64,000 nucleotides of DNA from Echeneis naucrates (taxonomy: Eukaryota; Chordata; Actinopteri; Carangiformes; Echeneidae): positions 8,389,614-8,453,613 of the forward strand of contig NC_042521.1 of NCBI RefSeq assembly GCF_900963305.1. The letters are read 5' to 3'. Shown one piece after another: positions 1-13,876 of this stretch. A program made the translations under genes and the position numbers. Numbering within the stretch: the first letter of the stretch is position 1; every line of letters starts with the position of its first letter. The notes under the pieces are model-generated. The model did not search any database. It was not told the origin of the DNA and was given only the letters and a program-made list of their open reading frames with translations.

Positions 1-80
1 GCAAGTCTTCAGTTAACTTGTTGTGTTGCCAATGGTCCAAAAGTAAATAACATGCTGCTGTGTTTGTTCTCTTCCTCCAG

Positions 81-1873
<1,793 letters not shown>

Positions 1874-1905
1874 AAAATATTTAGTTTTTGTTATATTTAG
1901 CTTTT

Positions 1906-1911
1906 AATAAA
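1906..1911 (+). terminator. psmg2 polyadenylation signal
   Basis: AATAAA hexamer 33 bp after the psmg2 stop codon. It is the first signal on this strand, followed by T/G-containing sequence. Confidence 0.7.
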
Positions 1912-1929
1912 CAAATGGCAAGGACACAA

Positions 1930-2569
1930 GTTCACATTTTCACATTTCTTAACTTACTGAGCTTTTGGCTGGAGTCCCTTCTATTGAATGAACTACAATG
2001 ATGCTTTTGTTGTTTGATAATACTGGGTGGGACTCAGCCTTGTCTGGATCCCTAAAAAACCTTCCTATTAACAGCACATAACCCAAACTTGTGCTTCAAT
2101 GCTGTTTCACTCTGCAGAATTTCAGTGTTGTTTTTTTCCCCCCAATAAAAGCTTGTTCCAGTGTTAATATATCTCTTAATAAGTTTTGTTTGTGTTACAC
2201 TGGACTTTGCCACCACCCACTTAACTGAAAGTGGATGGCCCAGTGCCATATTGTATTCCTGGTAGCCCCACCTCTTTGTACAGTAATCTGATTCTTCTCT
2301 ACAACTTGTTATAACAACTTCCCTATTGACACTGAGACCACAATCATCTTTCGACCTTGCTAGAATGTGGTGTTTCCTTGCAACCAAATGATTGTTTTTC
2401 AAATAAATGTGGTGACTTTTTATAAATGAAATAAAAACTTGAAACTGAAAATCAGATCAATGATGAGCAATATCAATACCTCGAGTTCCATTCTTCCATT
2501 GATTCTGTATTGCAGTGTAACAGCAGCATTACACATAGGGAATAAAATATATAACATGAATGCATCTGG
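1930..2569. other. Intergenic, no gene recognised
   Basis: This stretch lies between the short psmg2 3' UTR and the LINE remnant. A 116-codon frame on the minus strand (2052-2402) has no recognisable family, is A/T-rich and shows no flanking splice sites that join it to anything. I see no supported gene. Confidence 0.6.
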
Positions 2570-2890
2570 GTGTTCAGTCAGTAGTTTGGCAGCGGTGGAG
2601 CTGATGACTTCACAGGCTACCGCTGCATCAGCTGACAGGGGGATGTAAACAGTGATAACAATGGTGTACGTGAACTTCCTTGGTAAACAACACGGGCGCA
2701 TTCCTACAGCCAGCAGGTCGATGTCTGGGTTATAGAGACATTCCTTCATGACATTTGGAAAAGTCTCTGTCTCCCCGTACCTAAACTGTAACCTGGGACC
2801 TCAACGCTGCTGTCTGGGATGTGCGAGTGCAGCCATGTTTCACTGAAGCAAAATATGCTACAGTCACGGTATTTCCTTTCGGTCTTCACA
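2570..2890 (-). mobile_element. LINE (jockey/L2/Rex1-like) endonuclease-domain fragment
   Basis: Read on the minus strand, this segment encodes pieces of the apurinic-type endonuclease of fish non-LTR retrotransposons: 'CSIFCFSETWLHSHIPDS' (about 2850-2800), then 'NPDIDLLAVGMRPCCLPRKF' and 'VITVYIPLSADAAVACEVI' (about 2730-2600). The order matches the family, where 'CFTETWL' precedes 'LLAV-RP-YLPREF' and 'VYIPPSA'. The block normally between these two pieces is missing, and the two pieces are in different frames, so the copy is an internal deletion product and dead. No reverse-transcriptase domain is seen nearby. It is probably an old 5' fragment. The exact clade cannot be fixed from this short domain. 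Confidence 0.75.
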
Positions 2891-3175
2891 AGCGCTGCTT
2901 GTGAACCAATACAACTGATAAGACCCCAAAAAAAATTGTGTAATGAAAAGTAACTTCCCCTGTGCTGTCTTTGTGCTTGTTGCAGACTGTACCCTTGTTT
3001 CTTTGGTCTAATACACTCTTCTCAGTCAGCTCTAAAACAGTATGCTCCCACAAATCTAAAATTATTACATTTTCCTGTGTTCCTGTGACTTGCTGCATAT
3101 GCGAGTTGCAGATTTGAGGTAAAGTAAATAGTAAGGGACACACACAGGTTTTTATGTAAACTAGATAACACCAGT

Positions 3176-3181
3176 TTTATT
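3176..3181 (-). terminator. ptpn2 polyadenylation signal (probable)
   Basis: TTTATT on the plus strand is AATAAA on the ptpn2 strand. It implies a 3' UTR of about 0.85 kb ending near 3150-3165. Confidence 0.5.
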
Positions 3182-4025
3182 TGTTGATTACACTCAGAGA
3201 GAAAAACTTAAGACAAATTATTCCAAAAGAACTCATCAAATCAGCTCTCCACTGTATTCAAATCTGTAACATTTTTTTACTTACAAGCAAAAAATACGTC
3301 TTTTTACACACCTTTTAAAAAGAACACTATATACATCATGAAAACATCACATGCCACTGAATTTCTCCTGGGCAATGGCAGAGTTTTTCATTAAGCCAGC
3401 GCCCTATCACTGTGAAAAACTTCAAGTATTCTTTTATAAAAAATAGAACATTTTCATTTTTGTCTCTGGAAAAAGGTTTTCTAAAAATACACATATGAAC
3501 ACCATTACAAAATGGCAATGCATAGCCTCTACTGTCAGTCCTACTTTCATAAATGGAAAGGAGCATAACAGCAAGACAAAGCTGTAAGTAATATTAGCGC
3601 AAAAATAACAACTAATGTTCTGACTCCAGAAGCAGCGCAGGTGGTGGTTGGGCTATGACCACGGGGGGGAGGGGTGAAGTGCTGGTGTTGCCTTTTTTTA
3701 ATGTGCACGCTTCAAAGAATGTCAAAGTGTCTCCTGTTAAGGGTTTAAAGAGGAAGATGAGATACAAAAAAGCTGTGAGAGAGGAGGACAGAAGAGAATG
3801 AGGGACTGAGTTAAAGGAGGATGGTGCGCAGAGGCTGAATAATGCTTTTGGGTTGCAACACACACAAAAATAAAACATATTAAAAGAAAAGAATAGCTGG
3901 CTATTGAGGTGGAAGTGATGAAGACTGCTTTGGAGTTAAGAAGGTGAGGAGGAGAGAGCTGGAGTTCCCTGCCGATGTAGGCTTCGCTGCCAGGGCTGTA
4001 CTCATGTGGCCTTGGCTGGAGCTGG

Positions 4026-7000
4026 TTAGCTGTCATTCGGTTTCATCCTGTCATTAAACAAACAAAAGCAAACAAAAAATTATTTCAAGAGAGTAAACTA
4101 CAGACTTTTATCTAGCAGAGTGTCAGTGAAGCTTAAAAGTGATCAAAGGAACTTGTACCACTAAAACAAATGAATGTCAAATAACAGGTTGCTCACCTGT
4201 TAGCAAGGTGCTGTGGCACAATTCATTGTCTCGGATCACTTTGATCAACTCAAAATCTGATTAATTATTAATGAAGCCAAAACAGCAATCATGTTTAATA
4301 AGCAAGATTTCACACTGTGTTCAGATGGTCTCAGTAGTAAATGTGAAATTTCCGTTTAGTTAGTGCAAAGAATTAGATTGGGTTAAGTCTAATTAACTGA
4401 AATTTAGGATGACATGGAAAGGTTTTAAAGATTACAGTTAGTCAGCTAATGGTCAATATGTTTAGGTGAAATAGCAAACAAAAATGTTGTCTATCCTGTG
4501 TCTGTCACTGAATGAGGGCTAACTGTAGATCTGAATTGTGGGTAAACCAGCTCTTTGGCTTTATTTTATCTTTATATTTATATTGTCTGCTAAAACCTGC
4601 TCACATCAACACAAATGTATGTAAAATGATGATGGGATGATTATCAGAATAAAGTGTCCAGCACTTCTTTAGTTTACAGATATTCCCTTATTTCAGCCAA
4701 TAAATAAGGGAGTACTCTTAAACTAAATTGACTCTGGCAAAAAAACAAACAAACAAACAAAAAGAAAACCTGCATGCAAGCCCACCATGATAATAATAAT
4801 TGCAGCTTTAAATGTCTAGGTCGATAGACTAAAGGTAGCGACAAAATGCTTCAGCCTAGTTAAATTAAAAAAATAATGAATAATGAAACACTCAAGCATT
4901 TCATTCAAACTTAGAGAAGGGCAAAACACAATTGATGCAGTTCATTCCCCACAAGACAGCTGGAAACATCACCATGCTAAAGTTTTCAAGAAAAATAAGG
5001 ACTGAAAAATACAATTCTGCAAGAAGCATAAGGAAAAACAGTGACATGCCACAAAAAGTAATGTAGTCCAATTTATTTGGTGTGATGTAATCACATCTTC
5101 AACCAGGACAAGAGTTTACTCCTAACTGCTGAAGTAATTCAGGAATTACTTTGTGTGTTCTGTCAAAGGTCCATCGTGGATTCTATATTTCTATTGTGGC
5201 CAACTTCACTAGCCGACAAAATAATTCTACCTCTGCAGTGGTTGTGCAGTGCATGTAACTGTGTTTTTTTCAAGCTTACTCAATGACATTTGGCAGGATT
5301 GAGCAGACAAGTTACAAAACTGCGACCAAATTTGAATATATGATAATAAATTAGCACTTTGCAATATTCCAAGTCAACCTGACATTTCAGAGTTTCAACA
5401 GCCATTACCACAACTATAAACACACACGCACCACAAACACACATCATGCTCAAGTGCAGCCAAGAAGAACACACCTCCAAACCACAGGAGCCAAGCGAAT
5501 TATCAAGAGAAAAACAAAAATCCAAAAAGAAACAAGACACAACAGACAGCAAGTACACTCTGACTGGCACACTGACTGACTGACACACACACACACACAC
5601 ACACACACCTCAATATACAAGAGAGGATGTTCTTTTTTTAAAAACTGTGGAAAAACTTCCTCCTCTAAATGAGCTCTTCACGGTTGTTGTTGCTGTCTCA
5701 GGAGGGGGTAAAGATACACTGCCCCCCACTGGACAGGCCAGCTCGTGTCATGTGCAGCAAATGCAGCCCAAACTGTCCGAGAAGAACCACAACAGCAGAG
5801 TAAGATCTTGTCAGAGTTGAGGCACTTTTCACCTTATAACTAGAACAACATTGATATGTCACAGAACGCAGTGAAGGCTTCTCTGAAATGATTTAGTGTG
5901 CCAATTTTGAAAGGGCACAGTTATCAGAAATAAATGCTTCCTCAGGCCAAACAATTCAGCCTTTATAAAAAGATGCAGTAAATGTCAGCTCTCTAGAAGA
6001 GTGTTTAATCACGAAGTGAATACGAATGTTGAAAGAGAAAATAAGAAACAGAAAGAAAATGAAGTGAAAATGAAGGAGGTTTGTGTCATACTCTGGTAAA
6101 GCCTGTATTTCCTGAAAATGGTCCCATTTAATCATTAACCAAAATCTCTTTTACATAAAGAGTTGTAGAAGGCACCTATGACAATAGATTACAGCAATTA
6201 CCAAATGCTTAAAAAATAAAAATAAAACAAAAAAGAGTGATGATGCATTTTATGTAGGCTATTTCAGCAAAGCTGTATGATCACCTTTTTCTCTTCTTCT
6301 CTGGGTCATTTGTCCTGGGCTTGCTTTGGGGTGTCTTGACTGTGCTTGATTTGGAGATGCTGTCTTCTCTGCGTCGCTTGCTGCAAAAACACAGAGAAAA
6401 TGAGTATCAGCTCTGTCTATCAAGACTATGCCACTGGTAGATGTTAAAAGCTCAAATGGCATTATGAGTTATTGTATTAAGTAATTTATTTTTCCACCCA
6501 TTCCAGAAACATTAACACAAGTCACAAAAAAACCCTCTGGAAAATGAACATGCAACTTTTCACTACATTTTCTGTAAATGTTTTTGAGTGAAAACTGTAA
6601 AAATGAAAGTATTAACATTTTTGAAAATGTGAATTGTGTTGAAGCCTGTAAAAATTCACCATGATTACATCTTTCATATAAATATAACTTGTAGATCAAT
6701 CTAGTAACAAATTACGTTCTTTTATTGTACAACCTCAGACTCTGCTGTGTGTCTAATTTATGATCAGAGGAAAAATTTAACTGAGATTCTACCAAAGATT
6801 GCTTTTGGTTGATTATAAGTAGTGCGTCAGACAATATACTGACTGTGTTGTGCTGCTGTCTAGCTCCTGATCCTTGCAGGGGGACTGTGCAGGTACTTTG
6901 CCGTCTTGTCTGTAGTCACCCCCTTCCTCCAGCTGACCTTCCCGTTGGCTGCCATTGTAACGCTCTGTCGGAAATCTGGCTGGCTGCTGGGTTGAGGGGC

Positions 7001-10000
7001 GAGACTCTGATGACGGCTCCTGATCTTCCCTGGACAACTCCCGCCACCGGTTCTAAAGGGATGTAAACAGGAAACAGAGAGGAAAGTTGTGAAAAGATAG
7101 ATGTTTTCCTACCGATGCAATGAATTAATAGAATAGAAATTTTAAAGGCAAATGTTTAAAATGTGAGTCACGCTTTGACTGTAAAAGTTTCCACCTTACT
7201 GGTGAGAACATTGGCTGTGGTGAGATCAAAAAGAAGAACCTCAGAATATATGAAAGAAAATTCTTATAAAGACACAAGGGTGATACAGAGAGGGGGTAGA
7301 ATAATTTTGTTGTTTTATACGCAGTATCTGGTGTCCACACTGTGTTTTAAGCACATAGAAACGTACAAATTTGAAGGGAAATTATTCTTTTCTTGATTCC
7401 GTTATAGTTGAACATTTAAGAAGTTGCTTTTGGCACTGACAAAATTTTTGTGCTATGAATCCAAAACCTGTTTCTAGTGTCTTCAATTATTACAAACAAG
7501 AAATACAGAAATAAAACAGACAGTAAAAAGTACAGATTTGTGGTGTGGTCTGGTGTTGTGTCTGGTGTAGGTACCTGTACAGAGGAGTCTCCCATAATAT
7601 ACTTGGCTCCTTCGTGGACAACCATGTAAGAGAAGCGTAGCTGGTCAGGGGTCTGAATCAGGCCCATGCGGTACTTCCTCATGTCTAACAGGATGCTTTT
7701 TATGTCCACTGATGATGGGTTTTTCCTCTTGTCCATCTGTAGAGGACAGTAATAAAATAATCTTGGCTAATCAGGATGAACACTCCGAATATCTGGTGAC
7801 GACTTTGTTTCATCGATAACATTATGAGTAAGACAACAGTTAGTTGCAAAGTATACTATATTCTATATTCTTTCCAATTGAAAGTTTAAATTAACTTTAA
7901 ACTTTTAAATTAAAACTTTAAATCAGACATATGAGAGACATATGGAGCCAACAGATAGCGCTTACCAGGACCAGACATGTGTCAACTAATGAAAACGTTC
8001 CTGAGCGTCCAATTCCTGCACTGCAGTGGACCACAGCTGGCCCATGGTCAACACTCAATGCTCTCGATTCCCGCACTTTGAAGAGGAAGTTTAGGAATGA
8101 CGCTGGGGATTCTGGGACACCAAAATCAGGCCATGTGGTATAATGAAAGTGATAGATCTCCCTCTTCTCTCCTGTCTATAAAAACAAACAGAGGCCTGAA
8201 TAGCAAATATAAAAGCTGTGTTTCTTAGCAGTGTGCCATTCTGAGCTTTCTTGTTTTCAGATATCTTTAACATTTTAACTGAATAATCTTAAATAATCCT
8301 TCCTAACAGTTTCAATTCATGCAATCAACCTTTTCAGCAAAGACACTGAATATTAAGCATCTTTATTTGAAGTACTTAAACTGTTCTGCAGCATAATCTG
8401 CACCTCGTTTGCTTTTTTTTGGCACCCCCACAGTTGTGGCTGTGTAGGATGGTGACACTTTAGCGAAAATGTGATTAATCTGGATAAAAGTCTGAGCAAA
8501 ACAAGCTAAAATAGTCTTAAGTGTTAGGTTTTCAGCCTCAAGAAGCTTTGATCAACATGTTTACATTCTAGGTCTTGGTGTTATATCGTGAAACCATTTT
8601 AGTTCTCCTTTACAGGCTTTCATTGAAAAGCCCCTTGGACTAAATAATGTTATGCCTTACATTAATATTTTGCAGCTCCAGCACTCTGGTGGTGTAGTAA
8701 GACTTGGTGTCTTCTGATACAAGTGTGACCAAAAAACGAGTATCTCTAAAGGCCATTTCCCTGTCCTCAGCTGTGGGCCAGTACTGGGCGCACTTTTCCT
8801 GGGAAAGGAAAAACGAAAATGAAATGTATGACAAAAAATGCAAATGATGAAGAGATGATGCAATCTGAAAGGTAGGTTGGCTGTGAGGTAAAGCAGCTAA
8901 CAGCTAAGGATAGTGATAGTTTTTCCCTCATAACTAACACATTTCCCTGAAACATGTACTGGGTACAGACAAAGGACTTCAATATGTTCCTCTCCTGTAA
9001 TACACAACTTCACGATTATGATGCCAAAGATATTGTATCACAGCCTTGTTGTTTGTATAGTTAAGTTAGATTATGCCAACAAAATTATAAAGTCCAAAAA
9101 AGAGTATTAATCACTATTTTATTTCTTTACCTGCCATTTGTTACATAGCTACATTTTGAAAAAAATGTGGCAGATTCAATAAATAAATATTGGTTTTACT
9201 TTTTCCACTTCCTTCCACCTTCTTATTTTAATATTTCCTTTTTTGCCATTTCTGCTTTGTAAGTTCTAATATGTGGACTAGGTGCTCTTTAACTTCTATT
9301 TCCAAGAAAACAGTAGATCAACTCCGGCTGCTTTGCTGAGAAAGACAGTGAGAGATCACAGGGAGCTCTACTTGATATCACTGTTAAGTGTGTCTATGAA
9401 CATGTTGTACAATCACTGGAGTGACAGGAATTAGGGGGGTGGGCTGCAGCCCAGTTTCTTACATCTGCAGTGAAAACACTGAATTCCATCTAAAGTGCTG
9501 GCAGGACAGGGGGACTGTGCAATAGACTATTCAGAGGAAAATAAATAAATAAATCAAGTCACCCAGGGTTAACAAAACTATATTAATTATTTAACATTGT
9601 CAACAGTCTGCAAACTTTGACAAAGTGTGTGTTTGTTACTGAAGAAAAGTGTTCTGTGTAGGACTTATCTGTGGTTTATTTAGTATGCCTGCAACCTCTG
9701 TATGTGGGTGTGTACACATGGCAAATGGCAAATGCCAGTCAATAAGATATCTGGGTTACATTTTGTACTTACAGAGCCTTTCTCTATCACCCTGTTGAGC
9801 ATGATGACTGCCTTGGTCTTCTGCTCCCAGATCATCAGCCAAAAATGGCCACAAGTATTTCTGAGGGGGCCCTGAGGATGATAAATGCACACGTGCAATC
9901 ATCATTTTGATCAATTATTTGACACTAGGAAATAAACCCACAGAGAGTGAAAGGTAATTTACAAAGCAATATGTGTAGTCTTTGAATTCCAATCTCAATT

Positions 10001-11974
10001 GGTTGCGCAACAAGCATAGAATGGTGTTTATTAATGTACAACAAAGACTTACAAATAAGAATACCTAAACATCAAGGCCAGTGCTTAAGGTTATGATGTG
10101 GTTAAGATAAGAAAATACTTTGTAGGTGTTAAATGTCAAACATCACCCTGGTGAATAATAACATACACACACAGGCTATGTCAAGATAATGTTAACAGGT
10201 CCTTGCTTTCTCTAATTTACATAATATAACATTTACCATGCGACATTTCCATATAAATATATCATCTCTAGTCATGCTGAATTGGGCAAACTTTCTTCCT
10301 ATTCTATGTGTGATAAGCAACATAATTTGGTGAACAAGGATCTGCCTATTGAGATTAGTGTCAGGTATCTATGATCATGCATCAAGAAAGGTTTCTATTC
10401 ACAGACTGGTGTTGATGACTTTGGCATTATAAATTATTATATACTATTGTGAAATAATGGCTTTGGCTCTTGATTGATAATACTAGTATTTTGGTCTGAT
10501 ATGTCTGATAAGCCATGAAAATATCTAGAAGGAAAAGAGTTAAAGAGCTGAGAAAGTTACAATATGTAGAATATTTAGTGTATGAATCAATAACTTATGT
10601 CTCAGTCAAATTGTGTTTCACACTTTTAATAAAACAACCCCACACGCCCGATTAGTGCTTCAACTTCAAGATTACTATTGGCTATTTCATTATGCACTAT
10701 TGGCGTCTTCATTTACTATTTATATTGTGATCCTTATAGTTCAGGTTGTTTGTATGTCTATGTAATTATCACTAAGTAAAAGGACAAGTACTGATGATAT
10801 GGATGATTTCAACAGTAAAAACTGAAAAAAGAAACTCAATCATCCCACTAACCTTCATGACCGTTATAATAAGGAAATGTTTTCAGTCCAAACTGATCTG
10901 CTTTTCAATCAGCCAGCAGTTTTCTGTTAACTTGTATTGGGTAAAGTGAACTGTTGGCAGAATTCATGGTGTGTGGTTGAAGTATGATACTAGAGTATAT
11001 AGTATGGTAGCCTTTGATTTATCTGCACTTGTTTTTATACCAGCTGCCATATAATCTACCTCCATTCCTAATTGTGATTACTGGAACCAAAAGCCTCAGA
11101 TTTACCTGAGTCAATATGTAACTTCTCTGGGCTTCCTCCATCACTACCAGACTTGCATTGATGTAGTCATTTTCTGTGCTCTCCAGTTTGACCCGACTGT
11201 GATCGACTGTCGGAAAGGGCAGGAGAAAAGTATGATGGGATTTGCTGTACATTCAAAGACTGGCGACTTGCACACCTCTTGCAGTTCCAACTTGCGGCAA
11301 ATATTTACTCACATGGACTGACATCTCTGTATCTGTTTCGGGTGCGATTCTCTGGGTACTTTGCCACCTTGTAGGAGCACTCGTGGGACTGATTTCTGAT
11401 TTCCTGCAGAAAATAGAGAGGTTGATCATAACCAAGAATGAGTCGATTGTATGTTTCACGCCGACAGGGACTCAATCGTGTAGGGAACCAGTAACGTCCT
11501 CACTAAAATGTGCGAGTCCACAATCACTATTTATGAGCACAGTTGCCTGAGCTATTAGCATTGCACAGGTTATCGCGTGTTAATCCTATTAATAAACATA
11601 CACAACTGAGTATAAAAGCAAAACAACTGAACAGCTAGACAAGGCAGCTAATTACAGAAAGCTTCAACCACATGTACAAGCTTGTGACACTGACTAAGCT
11701 TACGGGAACATATACGATATCACTTCCCAAAGTGTCTAATCAGAAACTTAAAAAAACTGCAACTAGCATAAAACAAAAATGAAAGACAAACAAAGATGAC
11801 TAACAGCCTAGATATCTTTCATTTAATGAGCTAGTCGAGCTATTAGCTCGCTAAATTAGATACGCGGTTCAAGTAATATATGGGTTAGCTTCATGTTAGC
11901 CATGCTAACATACTTACTAAGTACAGTTTCTGCCACCGGCTCTCTGAATCTATGTCTTCAAACTCCTTGTCCAT
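4026..11974 (-). CDS. ptpn2: Tyrosine-protein phosphatase non-receptor type 2 (TC-PTP), complete
   Basis: PTPN2 dephosphorylates JAK1/3, STATs and receptor kinases and damps cytokine signalling. Ten coding exons join in phase, in transcript order: 11974-11918, 11403-11313, 11206-11106, 9871-9773, 8798-8661, 8175-7966, 7736-7575, 7052-6844, 6380-6285 and 4047-4026, giving 394 residues (human nuclear form 387). The start '[14 protein letters not shown]' has a good context (AAAATGG). Visible motifs: '[14 protein letters not shown]', 'NDYINASL', the WPD loop '[12 protein letters not shown]', the catalytic P-loop '[13 protein letters not shown]' and the Q-loop '[13 protein letters not shown]'. The tail is basic ('HKRRRED', 'KKRKR'), consistent with the nuclear localisation signal of the 45-kDa isoform, and ends 'RMKPNDS'. 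A long 3' UTR runs to about 3150. The gene is convergent with psmg2. PTPN1 was considered, but the basic tail and the psmg2 neighbour favour PTPN2; the copy (a or b) is not resolved. Confidence 0.93.
5583..5608. repeat. (CA)n microsatellite
   Basis: Perfect CA dinucleotide tract of about 26 bases in the last intron of ptpn2. Confidence 0.97.
5698..5839 (-). CDS. ptpn2: Candidate alternative 3'-terminal exon of ptpn2 (hydrophobic tail)
   Basis: On the minus strand a plausible acceptor (TTCTAG) precedes 142 bases that, joined to the last 'AG' of the ptpn2 exon at 6380-6285, stay open for 47 codons to a TGA at 5700-5698. The predicted tail contains the hydrophobic run '[16 protein letters not shown]' preceded by basic and Ser/Thr residues. 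In mammals PTPN2 has two C-termini made by alternative splicing at exactly this point: a short nuclear one and a longer hydrophobic one that anchors the enzyme to the endoplasmic reticulum. The position, phase and hydrophobicity fit the second kind, but the residues do not align clearly with the mammalian tail. This is inference, not proof. Confidence 0.3.
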
Positions 11975-12200
11975 TTTCACTGTGGCAATCCCAGTCTGTT
12001 TTAAACCAGGTTAGTTTAACTAGTTGTCTGGCTATCTACCTCATTACTTTATTCGGTCTAAAGAGGCTTTTGGTCAGAGAGTTTAACACTTCCCTGCGTT
12101 AGCGACCTCTGGCTAATTGTTTGTTCGTTATCGCTCACAGCAGTTTACGATCCCGGGAGGTGACGTGTGCGCATGCGCCAAACAGAGGTCCGCTCAGGAG
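11975..12200 (-). promoter_or_regulatory. ptpn2 promoter region with NRF1 site
   Basis: Immediately upstream of the ptpn2 start lies CpG-containing sequence with a perfect NRF1-type palindrome TGCGCATGCGC at 12168-12178. A CRE-like TGACGTG stands just before it at 12161-12167. No TATA box is evident. These are typical of a housekeeping promoter; the transcription start is not determined. Confidence 0.5.
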
Positions 12201-12349
12201 CTGTCAAACCACAACAAAGATTTTCAGCGAGCAGCCGAGATCAGCCCACCAATGCACCCAGTCTGCAGTGTCACCACCTACTGACTCGACGAATGCTTCT
12301 CGCCGTGTTATAAATGTACCCGTTTCAAACAATTGCACTGCTTAGGGCG

Positions 12350-13320
12350 AGATCAGTGTTTCGGTTGTTGTTTGGGCCTAATGTTTCAGATTTGAGAAAT
12401 TTGTTATTTAAACCAAGTACATTATTTCTTCACTAAATTCATGACATTTTCTGTTCGTCACAGTATCAGACAACTTGCCCCTCCTCATTTATGTATGAGC
12501 CTTTGATACCACAGCTATTGGTTAAATTGACTGAACATTTAAAGGTCTTCGATTAACTTCTCAAATTGAGCCAAGTTACTAAGAAACAAAGACGAGAAAA
12601 GGTCTCGAGAAAGTGTTTGTTTGGTTAAATTGTGAACAGATCTGAACATGTCTGAGGCATAAAGACACCTACAGTGATGCGATCATCCCCTTGACTGATT
12701 ATGAACACACACTTCGTACAGATTGGATAGCCTGAGCCCATTGAACATTATTTTAAATTGGGTTTAAGTTAAGGAAGAAATACACTTGAGAAATATCAAC
12801 TCTTTCCAGTTGTGTGTGATCATAAAAATGCCAAGTTATAGTATGACACAGTGCGGACTAAGTTGAGCTTGATGTAGTTTCAGCTTGTGGAGGAGCCACA
12901 CGATGGCAGCCTTTCCTGCATGAGCCGAACAGTCGACTGCCGACGTGTCAAGTCACAGCTGCTATTGGGAAGAGAACTTCCGGTTGAACGATTTGTCTAA
13001 CACACAAAAGCACAGGAAGTGATGGAGGGACAGCAGACGAATTATACATATCATGTAATTTAATTTAAAATAGATGATCCTGAAATGGCATTTGAATGCA
13101 ACAAGAGCAAATATGGCAGATTTGCCTCCACTTTTTATGTTTCACAAGCTTCAGCGGGATTAATGAAGTAGTCCCATCTGTATCAAAATTGTTGACTTTT
13201 ACAAACATCAGGGCTCACTTTGTTCATGCATTGCTTACATTATTAAAGAAGTGGCCACGATGCTGATCGAGCTATTGAAACTGGACGGATGTATGTTTTA
13301 TTTTGAAAAGCAAGTCTCTG
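12350..13320. other. Intergenic between ptpn2 and rnf19a, no gene recognised
   Basis: This divergent intergenic segment lies between the ptpn2 promoter and the probable rnf19a first exon. It has no credible coding exon, no RNA gene and no clear repeat. It is where the psmg2-ptpn2 block meets the rnf19a block. Confidence 0.5.
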
Positions 13321-13329
13321 CGAGCGGGG

Positions 13330-13876
13330 ACCGGATGTTTTGGTCTTTTTGTTCTCTGACTTGACGACTACAGTCAGGCTCGGTCGGGGAATGTACCCTG
13401 ACTGTCCTGCGAAGTTTCCTGCAATACATTACCTACGATTTACTGGGAAATGGAAACAGCGGTGTACACGGCTGTAATGGCGTAAAAGAAGAAAAACAAC
13501 ACTGGAAATCTAACAGTGAGTGAGTAGAAGAAGGATTTTTGTAAGCAGAAGTAGTCCGCGTTTGCCCAATATCACAGAGATCAGAAGTTCCTCCTGTACG
13601 GAGGCTAGCAGTTTTTTTTTTTAGCTTTGTTAGCATGTAAATTCTTCTCGTTGAAGTTCGGTACTAAAGAAATTCCCCTTATGAAACACCAAAATGAAAT
13701 TTTATGACCGTTAGGGTCAAATAAGATAAAGAGTGGTTTCGATTTCACTGTCCAACAAGCGAGTGAACGCCATAGTTGAGCTAGTCAGTAACTCTCTGGG
13801 CGATTAAAGTTGGTCACTAGCTTCCTGTTAGCCAAATCTAATCTCGTTAGCTAACAGGCTAACCCTGGATAGCCAG
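13330..13876 (+). promoter_or_regulatory. Probable rnf19a promoter and non-coding first exon
   Basis: A CpG-bearing stretch ends in a strong donor, CCAG|GTAAGA, at 13876/13877. The first coding exon of rnf19a (acceptor at 22575) begins with untranslated sequence, so at least one upstream non-coding exon is needed, and this is the best candidate on this strand. The start of the exon is not defined. The assignment is inferred from position and donor strength only. Confidence 0.4.
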
